Shown here piece by piece: positions 22,770 through 36,190 of a DNA stretch of 64,000 nucleotides. The stretch spans positions 7,154,746 to 7,218,745 of the forward strand of contig CM055098.1 in NCBI GenBank assembly GCA_029204225.1, given 5' to 3'. Source of the DNA: Diphasiastrum complanatum. Its lineage: Eukaryota; Streptophyta; Lycopodiopsida; Lycopodiales; Lycopodiaceae. Position 1 is the first letter of the stretch. The number at the start of each line of letters is the position of its first letter. The notes under the pieces were generated by a model that ran no database searches, was not told where the DNA came from, and saw nothing but the letters and a program-made list of their open reading frames with translations. The position numbers were made by a program, and so were the translations under genes.

Positions 22770-24010
22770 TTGAATATGATGCTGAAGAAAAATTTGATAG
22801 GTACAAAGCTCAGCTTGTAGCAAAATGATTTTCTCAAATCCCTAATATCAATTATTTAAATAACTTCAGCTTGGTGTTGAAATACACATCGATTTGACTC
22901 TTATTATCATTTGCAGCTGCAACTGACTTAGAGTTCCACCAAATGGATGTGTAGACAATATTTTTTAATGACATTATTGAAGAGGACATTTTTATATCAC
23001 AACTTGAAGGATATGAAATCAAAGGTCAGAAGCATCTTGTTTGCAAATTAAATAACACTCTATATGGATTAAAACAATTTCCAAGGGTCTGATTTCAAAA
23101 AATAAATAATTTCTTTTATCAAATAAGATCTCATTTCTAGCTCAACAAATTGTAATGTCTATTTTAAATCTATTTATACTTCCTTCATTATTATCACTTT
23201 ATATGTAGATGATACATTTTATTTAGTAATAGTTTGAAATATTTGAAGGAGGTTAAGGACATGTTATCAAATGAGTACGAGATGACAGATATGGATCCAG
23301 TGCAGTATTGTCTCGAAATTCAGATTTTCAAAGATCGACCAGCAGACTAATCTATATTAGTCAACATAGATATTTGAAAATTGTGCTTAATAAGTATGGT
23401 ATGTCATATTGTAATCCAAGCTATTTTCTATTAGATCCATGATTATTGTCAAAAGAGCAGTGTCCGATTATTGAAGGAAAAAAATTTATGAAATTGTTTC
23501 CTTTTCACTCAATAATAGGCTCACTCATCCTAATTTAGTATACTCCATTAGCAGACTGGGCCAATTTTTATCTAACCTTAGATTGACACATTTGAAAGCT
23601 CTTTTCAAGATCTTGAAATATACTCAGGCTACTAAGAATCTTTGCATTTGTTATGGAGGTAGCAAATACTTTGACAAGTTACATAGATGTTGATAGGGCA
23701 AGGGATATCAACCTCAAGATTTTTGTTCTTGCTCAATGAAGGCCCAATATCATGGAATAGTCGAAAAAAGACAATGACATTAATCAACTGAATCAGAATA
23801 TATTGTTGCCACAAGTGCTACCAAGAAGACAACCTGGCTTAGAAATCTGCTTGCAAACATCAACCTTCCTCAACAAAATCCTACTATTCTTTATTTTGAT
23901 AATTAAAACACAATTGCACTATCTCTGAATCCAAGATTTCATCTTGAAGTAAATAAATCAAATATCACTATGTCAGAGAAAAGGTGTAGAGTGAAAACTT
24001 GATATCACTT
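22770..24010 (+). pseudogene. Copia reverse transcriptase-RNase H remnant
   Basis: The plus strand holds a heavily stopped copia pol. Recognisable blocks are RYKAQLVAK, FSLVLKY, FHQMDV, CKLNNTLYGLKQFPR (about 23045-23090), the LYVDDT active-site region at about 23195, YLKIVLNKYGM (about 23365), HSIIGSLILI (about 23510) and RNase H pieces near 23690-23960. Many stops and small deletions make it old. Orientation is opposite to the gag fragment on its left, so they are different elements. Confidence 0.8.
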
Positions 24011-25000
24011 TGGTTCACTCCTATTTTATATCAAAACTCATAATAGTGTCAACATACTCCACAATTAAATTCATAATGGCAAATTTTTTTCCTTGCAAGC
24101 ATAACCCCACTACCTCTATTTACTTGTTGTGGCTCTATTCCTGTAAGTTGTGCATTTTGGAGTTGGTAATCTAGACTTTTGGGTTGGTTATGTTTGGGTA
24201 CTATGTTGACTTAAAGTCAATGTATTTTATTTATTGTGTTGAGTGAGTTATTATTGACATGTACAACAATTGTATGAAAAAGGTAGCGAGGTGATTGAGC
24301 ACCGTGACTTTAATAAGTATAGACTAGACTTTCATTTAAAACTATTTTTCTATAGCATTTTGAGCATCAAACAAAATGTTATTAAATAACCAAGACCATG
24401 AGCTAAATATTTGAAAATGCAAAAACCGCCAAGAACGAAAATGTATGTCTTTTGTGCTTGATTAGAGAAGCCTAGATTTGGCAAAAGTATTTTGAGATCT
24501 TTTATATAGAGTGGTTAAAGTTTTGATATTGATGAAATAAAGAAAGGCCAATTTTTTTTCATGATGTTAATAATTCACCATAGACTATGATGAGTAATGA
24601 AAAGCTTGATCCTACAAAAAAAAAGCCTAAATGCACTTATCAATATTTTCATAAGTATTCATATCATACATGACCAAAGTATTGATCATATTTTTTTTTG
24701 GATACAGAGTTACGCCACTTCTGGGTTATACAGCCTGGCCACGCCATATGGGCAATGCCAAGATCGGAGCAAGCTCCTTACAATGTCACTGACACGACAT
24801 CTTCCGTAAAAGCTTTAATTGTCAGGGTAGATATACAATGCCTTGTGACAAGGGCACGTAGTTTCTTGTTTATTTGTATTTTGTCCATCACATTTTGTAT
24901 CTAACTCTAATTGATAATGCTAAGAGGTGGTTTTCAAGTTAGGGCCGCCCTCGCGGCTATCCGCTTCAACGACCTTGTTTTACGTTTAGGTCAGGTTTGG
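24011..25000. other. Intergenic DNA, no gene recognised
   Basis: AT-rich sequence between the copia remnant and the HSP70 promoter region. No convincing open frame, tRNA or repeat array was seen. Confidence 0.6.
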
Positions 25001-25108
25001 ATTTACGTTTTATGTTCGTCGATAAATGTGGGCTTGAGCTCAAGTTCGGCAATGAAAAATTGCCACATGGATTGGGTTGAGAGAAATTAGAAATGTTAAA
25101 AATTGTAC

Positions 25109-25161
25109 CACGTGTCTGATAGCACTTGGTGAATCGGCAACAGTTGAGATTCTGACACGTG
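25109..25161 (+). promoter_or_regulatory. Two G-box (CACGTG) sites upstream of HSP70
   Basis: CACGTG cores lie at 25109-25114 (in ccacgtgtc) and 25156-25161 (in acacgtggc), 47 bp apart and 350-400 bp before the HSP70 start codon. ACGTGGC/ACGTGTC are known bZIP-binding cores in plants. A role here is inference; I did not find a convincing array of heat-shock elements. Confidence 0.4.
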
Positions 25162-25314
25162 GCTCGAATCTGAGTGGGCGCGCTAGAACTCTCCCAGCGT
25201 GCCTAATGCTATGCTTCAAAGGATCCTTTGCCCTAATCCCAGAGGTTTTGGAGAACAGCCAAACAGACGCAGCAAGAAGAGCAGCAGCAGAGACAGCAGA
25301 GGAAGCAGACCGAG

Positions 25315-25438
25315 GTGAGCAAATACATGGATCGATCTGATTCTGAGAATACTGCATGATCCATCTGTTGAGGAGCCTACAGAAATCATTTCATTCTGGT
25401 TCTTAAATTGATTGTGGTTTGGTGGATTTGAGGTGCAG
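25315..25438 (+). other. Predicted leader (5' UTR) intron of HSP70
   Basis: A donor at gag|gtgagc (25315) and an acceptor ending gtgcag (25438) would remove 124 bp between a purine-rich agcagcagaga leader and the start codon at 25509. Both sites are canonical, but transcript evidence is lacking. Confidence 0.4.
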
Positions 25439-25508
25439 AGACGGGCTAGGGTTTTGGAGAGTGTGTGGAAAGAATAAGCATTCGCTTGATAGAAAAAAAC
25501 GAAAAATT

Positions 25509-28420
25509 ATGGCGATGGCAGGGTTTTTGGTAACCAGGATTCTGAACCGAGCCGCTAGGGCTTGCACTACGTCCGCTCAGCTTGATAGGACTGCCAAAGT
25601 GGTACGTATTTTCAGGGGCTTTGGAATTGGGAAATAATTAGGTCTTACATTTGTTGAGATGTTTTGTTTTGATATTCCCCCCAAATGCTTGATGTTGTAG
25701 AAATCATGTTCTGTTTGATTGCAGTTGTCGCAGAAGTGTTCCACATCGCCGCTGGCTTCATCATTCTTGTGGCGCCTATCGACTCCTGCAAGAGCCTACA
25801 GGTAAAGTACGAGTATATCTGCTCATGTGACATTGTTAAGGCGTATTATGAACCTCTGTCTTTTACGGTTGCATTTGCAAGTTACTCACAAAACAGGCCA
25901 GAACTTTACTTCCAAACTGCTAAGGACTGACTGAGACCTTAATTGGAGAGCAGGTAATAAATCCACTCTAATGTCAACGCAAAGCAGCAACCAATTGCCA
26001 TAATGCCAAAAAGACTCAATTGAGAAATGATTTTAAGGCGTGATGCTTTGTCAGATAGGATTAGCGTTGTACATGAATGATGCTTTATCATATCACAAGA
26101 TATGAAGAATAAGATCTGAGACTCACTGCATAATCCACTTCCAAAAAGCACAGTGATCAGGACTTTTCTCGATGTGCCATGTGAGCCATATGCACTATTG
26201 GTCCCACTGCAGGATTTTTTATTTTTGAAATTAAAAATAATGAAAGAATCACACATTAGGTGATGGTTTTGTTGATAAATCTTTCAGCTATAGCAATAAC
26301 GGTGAAACATATTGTATGCTTTAAGGTTTTTTCGTCTCCTATGAGGGTGCTTCATGCAATTTGAGGCTAATGATTTAGCCCAAAAATGGAAAATATTTAA
26401 ATCAATAAACTATGGAACTTAGTTGAAACTAACTAACAACTCCTCTCTCATAGTTCAGCCGCCTTTTGATAATACCACACCAATCAAGTCCCTTAAGAAC
26501 TCACAATATTGTCATGCTAGACCGGCTATCATGATGTCCACCAACATCCTTTACGTGTTATGATATTTTAGACATGATTTGTCTCCTTGGATCATATCAT
26601 GAAGTGGTAGTACAGTCCAATGTGTTTATTGTAATAACGAAACCTTTGTGGCATCGGCAACATGTTTTGGGGCCCCAGTGTTCCGGAACCATGGTTTCGG
26701 AGCAGATGGTTTTGGAACCTCAGAATCATTAAAAAAAACAACACTTGGTTTTGTCTTTTGGCTCCTTAAAATATCAGTATAAATACCCACTACAAAACAT
26801 AGGTGGAGTTATTGCAATACAATTGGTCTATTCAATTGTCACTCCCTTACCGTCCTTCGTTACTTGTCGCTGAGTGACTAAGCATACGAGGTTATAACAC
26901 TTGTTTGATGGTGGACAAACTCTTCAAGCGTGCTCATTTTAATCTTGTTCATAACACTCTTATGACAAAGCTTTGTGGATGACTATTTTTCATTGAAATT
27001 TTTAGGTTGCATGGTCTGCCTGGCTCCATCTTCATTGATAGGAATACGAGATCCTTGTTTGAGTTTTGAACAAAGTTGATGTGCATTTTGATATGGTACG
27101 TTACATTTGGTATTTACACAAAATCTTATCATGCATGCATCCATGACACCACTTTTGCATTATATAATATATTGAGTGTTTTTTTTAACGCATTGGACCT
27201 TTTGTTTTTCCTCCTAAAGAGCAAATAAAAAAGAAACAGAAAACATAAACTTCAAAACCACCCTAAAATCTAGAACCATCATTTCGGAATGCTTCTTGGA
27301 CTATATTTTTTGAAAGGGATGCAACCATGAATGAAGCCCGTTGTTATGGCTTAAGAATGTACATTATTGATTGTCATTGTGTATGCAATGATCAAAGTCA
27401 TCTACTAACGCTACAATGAAAGTGTTTTGAGTACAACAAACACCCTTTTCTATTGCCATCTCACACATAAAATTTTAAAGCCAATTATGTTTCTTTGCAC
27501 ACCCATGTGCTTGGCCTCGAAGATGATGTGGCAATTGTGTTGCTTGCTGCATGCCAAATGATTGCGGTCCTTGCTATAGAGAACACATATGTCTTTATCA
27601 TATTGTGTCAGCACCTCGAGGGGAGCTTGGACACCAACTTAGCTTCTTGCGTTCAACGACTTGCCCAATCAAACTAGCATTATCACACAAAGTTCAGCGC
27701 GCAAGCCAACATTAGTTCCATGAGACAGTGTTCCTTGAGACTAATCCAACTTGCTCATACAACATGAGTGTAGTGAAGACCCCACTTGGCACTAGGCCAA
27801 CATGAGCTAGCCCTGTACCATCCAAGTAAGCTAACCAACATATCCAACATATCTTCAAGTCTTTTCCATAACTAAGCAAGCTAACATGCCAATCGTCACT
27901 TGTGGACAAACGACCCAACATACAAGCAAGTCAACATACATTAAATCTTGTGAGACGACCGTCCCTGAGGACTTAACCAATTTAGAGCTTCGTCATGATT
28001 GTTGAAAGCCAACTTGGGGCCACGCCAACTTGGGAATAGGTTCAACTCAGCCAACAAGTAGAGCCCGTTCCTTAGAGCTCGACACAGTTCACATTCTCTC
28101 TGTTTTTTCTACAGTCTCCTTGATCTTCATCCTCTGATGACGATTTTTGCTTTTCTTCTTCAGTTATCACTGCCTGTGTTGGTCCTTGTCTTCCTTGCCC
28201 TTCTTTGTTGACTTGCTGAATTGAGACGTCGCTGGATAGGAATATGTCTTTTTGTAGGTTTGTAAGCTTGGGCATTAGTGTAATATCGCATTCTATCACT
28301 CTTGGATTAGGTTTTGCCTTCTAGCTTTTGGCAGGTGGCCATATCCTCTGCACCAGACTATTTTCATGTGGCTTACTTCTGGTTTCCTTCCCATTCGCAT
28401 TGTTTCCGCCAACTGCTCAC

Positions 28421-28477
<57 letters not shown>

Positions 28478-31400
28478 GGTCTGCTGGCCCATGGCCTGTT
28501 TTTTATTTTTATTTTCTATTAATTAAAAAGAAAAGCAAATCTGGTCAGCGAATCTCGATTTGTGAATTGTGATTCCAGCGAATTGCGATTTGCTGCATTT
28601 GTGCCTTAGATCGTGCTCCTTACCGTGTCCACAATGGTTCTTTTATTTTGTCTGCTAAGCTGTTTTGCTGTGCTGCATGACATTGTGAATTTCTGTTGTA
28701 TTTTTTCCTTTATGCATATGAAATACTCTTGGAACTCTCTGCTCGCCTCCATTGTGAGGTCTGAGCCTACTTAATTTCTTTCATGTCTGTGCCTCTGCCA
28801 TGGGTGTTAAATGCTTGGAATCTTCGAATACCTCATCCTTATATCAGAAAATGAATATAAGCTCTTTCCTTCGGCCCCAAACATTGTGCAATGTGAACCA
28901 ATTCCAAGGCTGAGGTCATGTGCATTCCAGCCCTGCTTTTGAATGGTTCTGTGCTGTTTGTCAAATGCACATCCTCTGCACATGTGTGTTGCCTTGTTTA
29001 TATGATAGTCTTCTGTAACGACCAATTCTTCTTTCCACACATCTTAGCAATTCCTAGTTCAAATGTCTGAATCTGTGGTGCCATATGGCATTCTCTATCG
29101 TTTTAGATACAGCTATGCCTGCCAAATGAGCACCCATCATCTGTAGTCTGCATCCCTTTGCGGAACACCTGTTGCCATCAAGATTCCATCGTTAAGTAAC
29201 TTGCATTTCGATCTATTAAGTATGTATTACATTCCCCTATCTGCCCTATTGCCTAATGAGAACAAAGTTTTGGCTCTCTGGGCCCTGGGGTGCATATTTT
29301 TTCCTCATCGTTGCTGGGAATGCTCTTCCTTCTGCCTTCCCCTGCAGCAATTTCCATTCTGTACGGGCACTGTCTAGGTCTTGTTGTGGGTTTTCTTATA
29401 ATGTCACGATGGTGGGATCATACGAGATTGACAAGCTTCGAACTATTTTGAACACCAGTTGTTCTCTCTCAATACCTGCACCTGTAGCTGCCAATTGTTG
29501 CAATATCGCTTTCATCTTGCCAAGTTGTGCTATTATAGTTCACCCTCCCCCATTTTCATGGTAGCCAATTGCCCCCTTAGCATTGGATTATTGGGGAAAA
29601 TCTTTGAAACCGATTGCAGAGTGCACCAAACATCTCTTGCACTCTTTGTATCCTGCACTTGAGCTGTGTGTGTTTTGCCTGAGTTTAGCCAACTTGTTAC
29701 AAGGGCTTTTCTCTCCCTGCTCTGTTATGCATGTAGCAGTGTCAGATCTCTTTGGAACACCTTCATCATCGACATTTTTCCCTTCCTTCTAGGATCCCCA
29801 GCAGCTGTACATCATCCAAAATTATCATCATTTTCCATTTTTACAGTCCATTAGTTCACCCCTCCAAAATGCTTGATAGCTCTATAGCCTAAATAGAATT
29901 GCAAGAGCTCATCCACGGGTTTCTTGTGACAAGGTCATGTAAATGCACCCCAAAATGTTGTTAGTTGGGCAGGCTGCGGCATCTCTGGATAAGAGTTGTC
30001 AGTGGGCACATAAGCAATTAGACCCCCTAAGTGCAGATCAGTTAATTATTCTGCTTAAATGTCGCTCAATGAAAACTGGTTTCATAACAGGGGACAATTA
30101 TTCATTTTCGGCTGACCTATGCACCGTTAGTTCTATCCAACTAACATACATTTTATGAGTGTGTAACCTGTTCTGATACCTTGTAGATATCAGACAATAA
30201 GAATTGAATAGTATATAACTTGCTCTGATACCATGTAGGTATCAGACAGTAAGAATCGAGCAGTATATAACTCGCTCTGATACCATGCAGAAAATAACAT
30301 TATTTCAAAGCTAGGTGGTAATATTTGAACATAAATCAGACTCTGGTTCTATAAGTTTAGATAGATGAAACTGCCTATCAGTTCTGTATCCATATAAAAC
30401 TTTCACAAATTTGCTATATGGCTAACAATATGATTAGATTACTGATTTATCCTGCTATTTAGAACTAGTTGAGACATGTTCATGTATTATCTACTTCTGT
30501 TTGCAGTTCCAAGTCTGCAGGCTCAGATGTAATTGGCATTGACTTGGGGACAACGAACTCATGTGTTGCGGTTATGGAAGGGAAGGTAAGTTGTTTTTTC
30601 CTCCATTATGCACTTGCTTGAGTTTTGCTTAGGATACTTCCTTGCAAGTCTTGCAAACCTCCTCTGCACTAATGTTCACATAGAGTTGTCTGTTTTGGCT
30701 ATTGCATGGAGATGGAATAGTTAGAGTAACTGAATATGGTTTAGATGGAATAGTTGATATATGTTTGCGTCTTTTATGGTGAACAGACTCCAAAAGTTAT
30801 TGAAAATTCAGAGGGAGCTAGAACAACTCCATCCGTAGTAGCATTTACTCCAAAAGGTGAGCGTCTTGTTGGTACTCCTGCTAAACGACAGGCGGTAACT
30901 AATCCAACTAACACACTGTTTGGAACAAAAAGGCTCATTGGACGCCAGTTTGATGATGCCCAAACGCAAAAGGAGATGAAAATGGTTCCTTTTAAGATTG
31001 TCAGGGCTCCAAATGGAGATGCCTGGGTAGAAGCAGGTGGTCAGAAATATTCGCCAAGTCAGGTAGGCGCTTTTATCCTAGGAAAGATGAAAGATACGGC
31101 AGAGGCATATCTAGGAAGGTCAGTTTCGAAGGCAGTAATCACAGTGCCTGCTTACTTCAATGATGCCCAACGCCAAGCTACAAAGGATGCAGGTAAAATT
31201 GCAGGGCTGGAGGTGTTGCGGATCATCAATGAACCCACAGCTGCTTCTCTTTCGTATGGGATGGACAAAAAGGAGGGGCTTGTGGCTGTGTTTGACTTGG
31301 GAGGCGGTACATTTGACATCTCGATTTTGGAAATTTCTGGTGGTGTTTTTGAGGTGAGTAAAATTTCTCTTTTCGTATTAGCATTTGGTGCATATGATGT

Positions 31401-32982
31401 ATTTGATGGTTTAAGACTTTTTGGGTGGACTTGGATAAGTTTAAAGATTACCTATCTCCTTTGTTATGTTGGGAAATTATCTATTGATATGCATTTTAGA
31501 TTTTTTAGGTAATGTAAAAAAGAAAGAACAGAGTTTGGTCTATATGGGGAACTTGCCCAAATTATGTGCAGAGCACGTTCCATTCAGTGTTTGGAATGAA
31601 GTTGTATCATGTGTCTTATTTCAATGGGGGTATCATCTTAGACATAACAAAAACTTTTATTTTGGTAAGCTGTTCTGCTGCTTTTGGTTATGGCAAACAT
31701 GGTTCCTGAAACATTACATGTTCTTCAGGTGAAAGCAACCAATGGTGATACATTTTTGGGTGGAGAAGATTTTGACAATGCTCTTGTGCAGCACCTTTTG
31801 AACGAATTCAAAAAGGATCAAGGTATTGATCTTGCTTCTGACAGGTTAGCCTTGCAAAGGTTACGGGAGGCAGCTGAGAAAGCGAAGGTAGAGCTTTCTT
31901 CCACTGCTCAGACTGATATCAACCTTCCCTTCATAACTGCTGATTCATCGGGTGCGAAGCACCTTAACTTGACTTTGACACGATCAAGATTTGAAGCACT
32001 TGTTAATGATTTGATCGAGAGAACGAAGCAACCTTGCAGAGACTGTCTAAAAGATGCTGGAGTCACAGCCAAAGAGGTTGATGAAGTGCTACTCGTAGGA
32101 GGCATGACGCGCATGCCAAAGGTACAGGAAGTAGTCAATAATATATTCGGGAAGGAACCAAGCAAAGGGGTTAATCCCGATGAGGTCGTGGCCATGGGTG
32201 CTGCCATTCAAGGTGGAGTTTTGCGTGGCGATGTGAAAGATATTCTGCTGCTTGATGTGACTCCTTTGTCTTTGGGTATTGAGACGTTAGGAGGTGTGTT
32301 CACCAGGTTGATAACAAGAAACACAACTATTCCTACCAAGAAAAGCCAGGTGTTCTCTACTGCTGCAGATGGCCAGACTCAGGTGGGTGTTAAAGTACTT
32401 CAGGGGGAGCGTGAGATGGCAGCTGATAACAAGCTTTTGGGTCAATTTGACTTGGTAGGGATTCCTCCTGCACCTCGTGGTGTGCCTCAAATAGAAGTCG
32501 CATTTGATATCGACGCCAATGGAATCGTTAACGTTTCTGCTCGTGATAAAGCTACCAACAAGGAGCAGGCTATAACTATACAATCATCTGGTGGCTTGTC
32601 AGAATCTGAGATTGAGAAAATGGTGAAGGATGCAGAATTATATGCGCAGAAAGACAAGGAAAAGAAGCAGTTGATCGATGCCAAAAATGATGCAGATACT
32701 TTTGTATACTCCACTGAAAAGAGTTTGAGTGAATATAAAGATAAATTGCCTAAAGAAGTTATAGATAATATTCAATCTTCCTTGGAAGATCTGAAGAAAG
32801 CTGTGCAAACTGAAAATGTTGATGACATTAAACAAAAGCTTACTGCAGCACAATCAGCATCCATGAAGATCGGAGAAACCTTAAGTAAGCAGTCAGGGAG
32901 TGGTACTTCCGGCAATACATCCACATCTGGAGAACAAGCAACAGAAGCAGAGTATGAGGATGCCAAGCAGGAGAAGAAGTAA
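25509..32982 (+). CDS. Mitochondrial 70-kDa heat shock protein (mtHSP70/DnaK type)
   Basis: ATP-dependent chaperone of the mitochondrial matrix (protein import motor and folding). Coding exons: 25509-25601, 25725-25801, 30507-30585, 30787-31353 and 31729-32982. All have GT-AG introns and phases that fit, giving 689 residues, normal for the family. Exons 1-2 encode a presequence of about 55 residues, rich in Arg, Ser and Ala ([18 protein letters not shown]...). Exon 3 holds the nucleotide-binding signature IDLGTTNSC, exon 4 [16 protein letters not shown], exon 5 [15 protein letters not shown] plus the substrate-binding domain ([25 protein letters not shown]) and the tail [12 protein letters not shown]. 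Compartment is inferred from the presequence and the organellar DnaK-type sequence. ATG 25509 is preferred over an upstream in-frame ATG (25419) because it begins the targeting peptide. Intron 2 is 4.7 kb and contains retroelement debris. Confidence 0.96.
27011..27130 (+). pseudogene. Possible Ty3/gypsy integrase scrap in intron 2
   Basis: A short frame reads [20 protein letters not shown], which resembles the integrase core segment around the second catalytic Asp of gypsy elements, and then stops. The match is only about 25-30 residues. It could be chance. Confidence 0.3.
28070..30285 (-). mobile_element. Decayed copia element G inside HSP70 intron 2
   Basis: On the minus strand, a primer site complement (gctctgatacca, 30274-30285) is followed by gag-like sequence with many stops (for example [20 protein letters not shown] and [15 protein letters not shown], about 29550-29390). 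Next come a pre-integrase zinc region ([14 protein letters not shown], about 28985-28945) and a Ser/Glu-rich linker (28300-28072). RT and RNase H were not found. The element is old, since no frame is longer than about 100 residues. It explains much of the length of the intron. Confidence 0.65.
28424..28476. repeat. (CT)n microsatellite
   Basis: A perfect CT run of 53 bp within intron 2 of the HSP70 gene, in the region covered by decayed element G. Confidence 0.97.
30163..30290 (-). repeat. 52-bp tandem repeat carrying three primer-site copies
   Basis: Units with ctctgatacc(atg)tag and atcagacagtaagaat recur at 30171, 30223 and 30275, exactly 52 bp apart. Each contains the complement of a tRNA-Met primer site (the first worn). 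A tandem duplication at the LTR/primer junction of element G is the simplest reading. Confidence 0.75.
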
Positions 32983-34640
32983 AAAGGACTGTTCTATTTG
33001 TTTATTAGCTAACATGCTATCTGCGTTCATGGACGCCAGACGTGCTGAGCTAAGAAATTTTGTGATTATTCCATTGAAGGTATTTTTTATTTTCATCAGT
33101 AGATAATATTTTGGCAATAGGCCCCTGAAGTTTAATGTGTGAGTCCTATATGTGATGATATTTCTTTAATTCTAGGGCCAGCAGATTGAGGTCTAATTGA
33201 GGGTTCAATAGTATATACACTGAGGATCAGTGGTCATCCTTGGAGCTGAAGCATGTGATCTTAAATTTTGATCTTGGTTTTTTACTGTCTTCTATCAAAC
33301 AGTAAAACATATGAAACAACTCTTTGGAAGTACAATATTGTATGCCATACTCAAAAGCATTAGCATTTTGTAAAAGGATTTTGTTACCTTTCAACTGAAT
33401 GTAGACTCTCATATAGGTCATCAGTTTACTTTGAAAATGTAGTCATTTTGTGCAATGTGCATGAAAGTTTACTTTGATAAAGCAGTGTGTTGCTAAGACT
33501 TTGGTGTCTGCCTGGATCACCGGAACCTGTTGCCGAGAGCGAACTAAGCTTCCGGAGAAGTTGGAACAACACCTCTTGGTAAAATATGTATGAAAATGCT
33601 CGTGTCAGGTCTGCAGAGGATTAGTGGGGTTCCATTTTTTTATTAAGGTAGAAACTGGGAAATCTAACCCAACAATAGTGCCCTAGCAGTTATGATATGC
33701 ATTGTTATTCTTCAGGGCAGCCAATTCTGAGGTTTACAAGTGATCAGGTTGGAGTCAAGATAGAGAGAGTTGATAATTCTAGAGAGTGTACGAGAAAGGA
33801 ATTCTTTTTCACAGTCAATGAAAGCAGTCTCGAAGGGGAAATTACTTTTTTGTAGGCTTGTGAGCCCGGTGAAGTCAGCGAGGAAGGGAACCATTATACA
33901 TTTGTTGTAGGAAAGGCGCATTCCTTGCATGGAGATGGCTTGGAGCACAAGATAGGCCCAATTAGTCAAATACTTGTAGCAGCTTTCTTGGACATCAAGG
34001 ACGTGATCTTAATAAATAAGGATAAACACTCCATGATAGGAGGTTTTTAGAAAGAAAAAGCTCCCCATAGATCTTCAGCATCATATCGTACGGCGAGGTC
34101 AAAATACAAGAGGTCTACCTTGGCAATATTGACAAGGTATTGCCACCAATAACACCATCCAAAGTCTTTAAATGTTGGATAATTTTGTCCTAGAAAGCAA
34201 AAGTTCAATTTTGATGGTTGGTTTGTGGATGCTACCATTTCATGTTAACTATGGAAGGGTAGCATAAATTTTTGTTTTATTAAAAATATGAGGGTACAAA
34301 CTTAATCTGCGTTCATAGATATTCTTGAGTCGCTAAAGCTGCACATTGAGGCACATTAGATACTATAGATCGACCACTGTCTCTGGAGTCTGGTTTGATT
34401 GTGCAAAGTTGAACCTTTGGAAATTTATCTTGCACTTCCATTTGTATTGCTAAAAGTTGAATCTGAAGTCCAAATCAATACTTAAGAGTTGATCTTTCGA
34501 GATTGTCTTGTGCGTTGATTCAGAGACATTGCTATCTTCATATAATTGAATGGAAATAATTGGTATATTTATCTCTGTACGAATGTTAATATGGATGCAT
34601 GTTTGTGCATGTGACATGCAGCTCCTCTTGGAAGTTAATT
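32983..34640. other. HSP70 3' flank, no gene recognised
   Basis: The start of this stretch should hold the HSP70 3' untranslated region; I cannot place the poly(A) site. Beyond it, short frames on both strands are not protein-like. Confidence 0.5.
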
Positions 34641-34650
34641 GTGGGATTAA

Positions 34651-34722
34651 GGAGTTTCATAGCATTGGGTCTTTGCTATGCATGACGGAGTTTCATAGCA
34701 TTGGGTCTTTGCTATGCATTAT
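34651..34722. repeat. 36-bp tandem duplication
   Basis: ggagtttcatagcattggg starts at 34651 and 34687, and the two 33-bp cores are identical. Surrounding DNA (34723-36190) has no recognisable gene. Confidence 0.85.
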
Positions 34723-36190
34723 GGTCTAATACTTTGCAAGGGAACTCCAAGGTTCCAGTCTCCTTTGTTACATTAAATCCTATCCTATACTTGTGGTATT
34801 CCATTGGTGTTGATACCTCTCTATTGTATGGATCATATGATTATATGATGATATGCTTTAAGAATGAACAGAGCTGGAGGCTCCAATTTAATACGAGATT
34901 CCATCATGATAGTTCACTGCATCTGAAATGTTTTAACTTTGATACTAGTAATGGTTGCTCTTCAAACTTTTTGCTTTTCGACATGAAGGCTTCTAGCTTT
35001 ATTGGTGATGTAGACAACTTAAAATACATCAATTGGTTGGTCTGTTGACATCATGCTGGTGGGATTACTTCTGTAGTAGCATGGCTATCATATGCTTCAT
35101 GGTAGTTTGCTCAATGGGAAGGTTGCTAATGATAATTAGCAGTAGCATCAAGGTTGGGAGGAAAACTTAACTTTAAAAATAAAGACCTCTTTAAGACTCA
35201 CTTTCTCATGAGGCCTGCTTCATCAAGAAAGTCTAGAATGTTTAGCTGACGACTCTTGACTAATCCAACCAATTGCCATCTTAATTTTGACCAACATGCT
35301 CCTTAGATGAACCTTGTTTGATGTAGTTTAGGATAAAATAATGCTTAACAAACTACCCCAAATCTATCGTTTCTTATTCACTCTAGACCTGGCTATACTT
35401 CAAGCTAACAAGATTATTCTTGCCTTGCATTCACCTTAACCCACTCTCCAACTGCTTCACTTGAGCTTTCAAGACCTGACGTCTCTTCCTTGCCATTATA
35501 ACAATAATGTTTATTCAACTTTCTTTTACACCACAACATTTTGTAATTTAATGTTGGAGACATAACTGCATTTCCATCAAATAAGTCCTATTCAATCCCC
35601 TTTCATCACCAGGGATTAGCCCTAAAAATCACCAATTCATCTAGCATGAACAAGTTCTTCAGTCCTTTGATGCTACAAGTCTTGATCTTGGAAGCTTGAC
35701 CTAATCGTTGTTAGGATCTCCTACCCTTATTTTAGTCTCCCTTTCTCGTGTATTACAAATATATCAGGAGAGGATTCCAAGTTAAAAAAACAAGCGCTCT
35801 CTCAAAGCAGCGATTCAAAAGAGCAACATTATGTTTACGACCTACAACACACCTGAAGGTCAACAATTATATAGTAGGAGGATTATGGCGCTTAAAGTTT
35901 TCATTTCCTTTCCAGTAATTATTTTTAGCGACATAAAAAAGGTTGTGCCCTTTCAAAGGCCTTTGTAAAGTCTCTCTAGATGGGAGTAGAGAATCCATTG
36001 TTATTGAAAGGCTTAATAGGTCTCAATTGCTTTTATCATGATGGAAAGGTTTGCTAGGTCTTGATATTAATTTTTCAACTCAAAATGCATGTTTTTGTAT
36101 TAGATTTTTTCATGAAATTTGAGAACTACGCAAAATAGTATGTTTTTGGGCAAAATTTACAAAACTACCAAATGGTTACTCCTTTTAGCT

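Noticed and set aside
25419-25637. HSP70 start at the upstream in-frame ATG (MVDLRCRDG)
   Set aside because: It overlaps the predicted leader intron acceptor, and the later ATG at 25509 begins a typical mitochondrial presequence.
30754-31512. Single-frame HSP70 piece read as a separate gene
   Set aside because: Its ends run into introns. The donor at 31354 and acceptor at 30786 join it to the other exons in phase.
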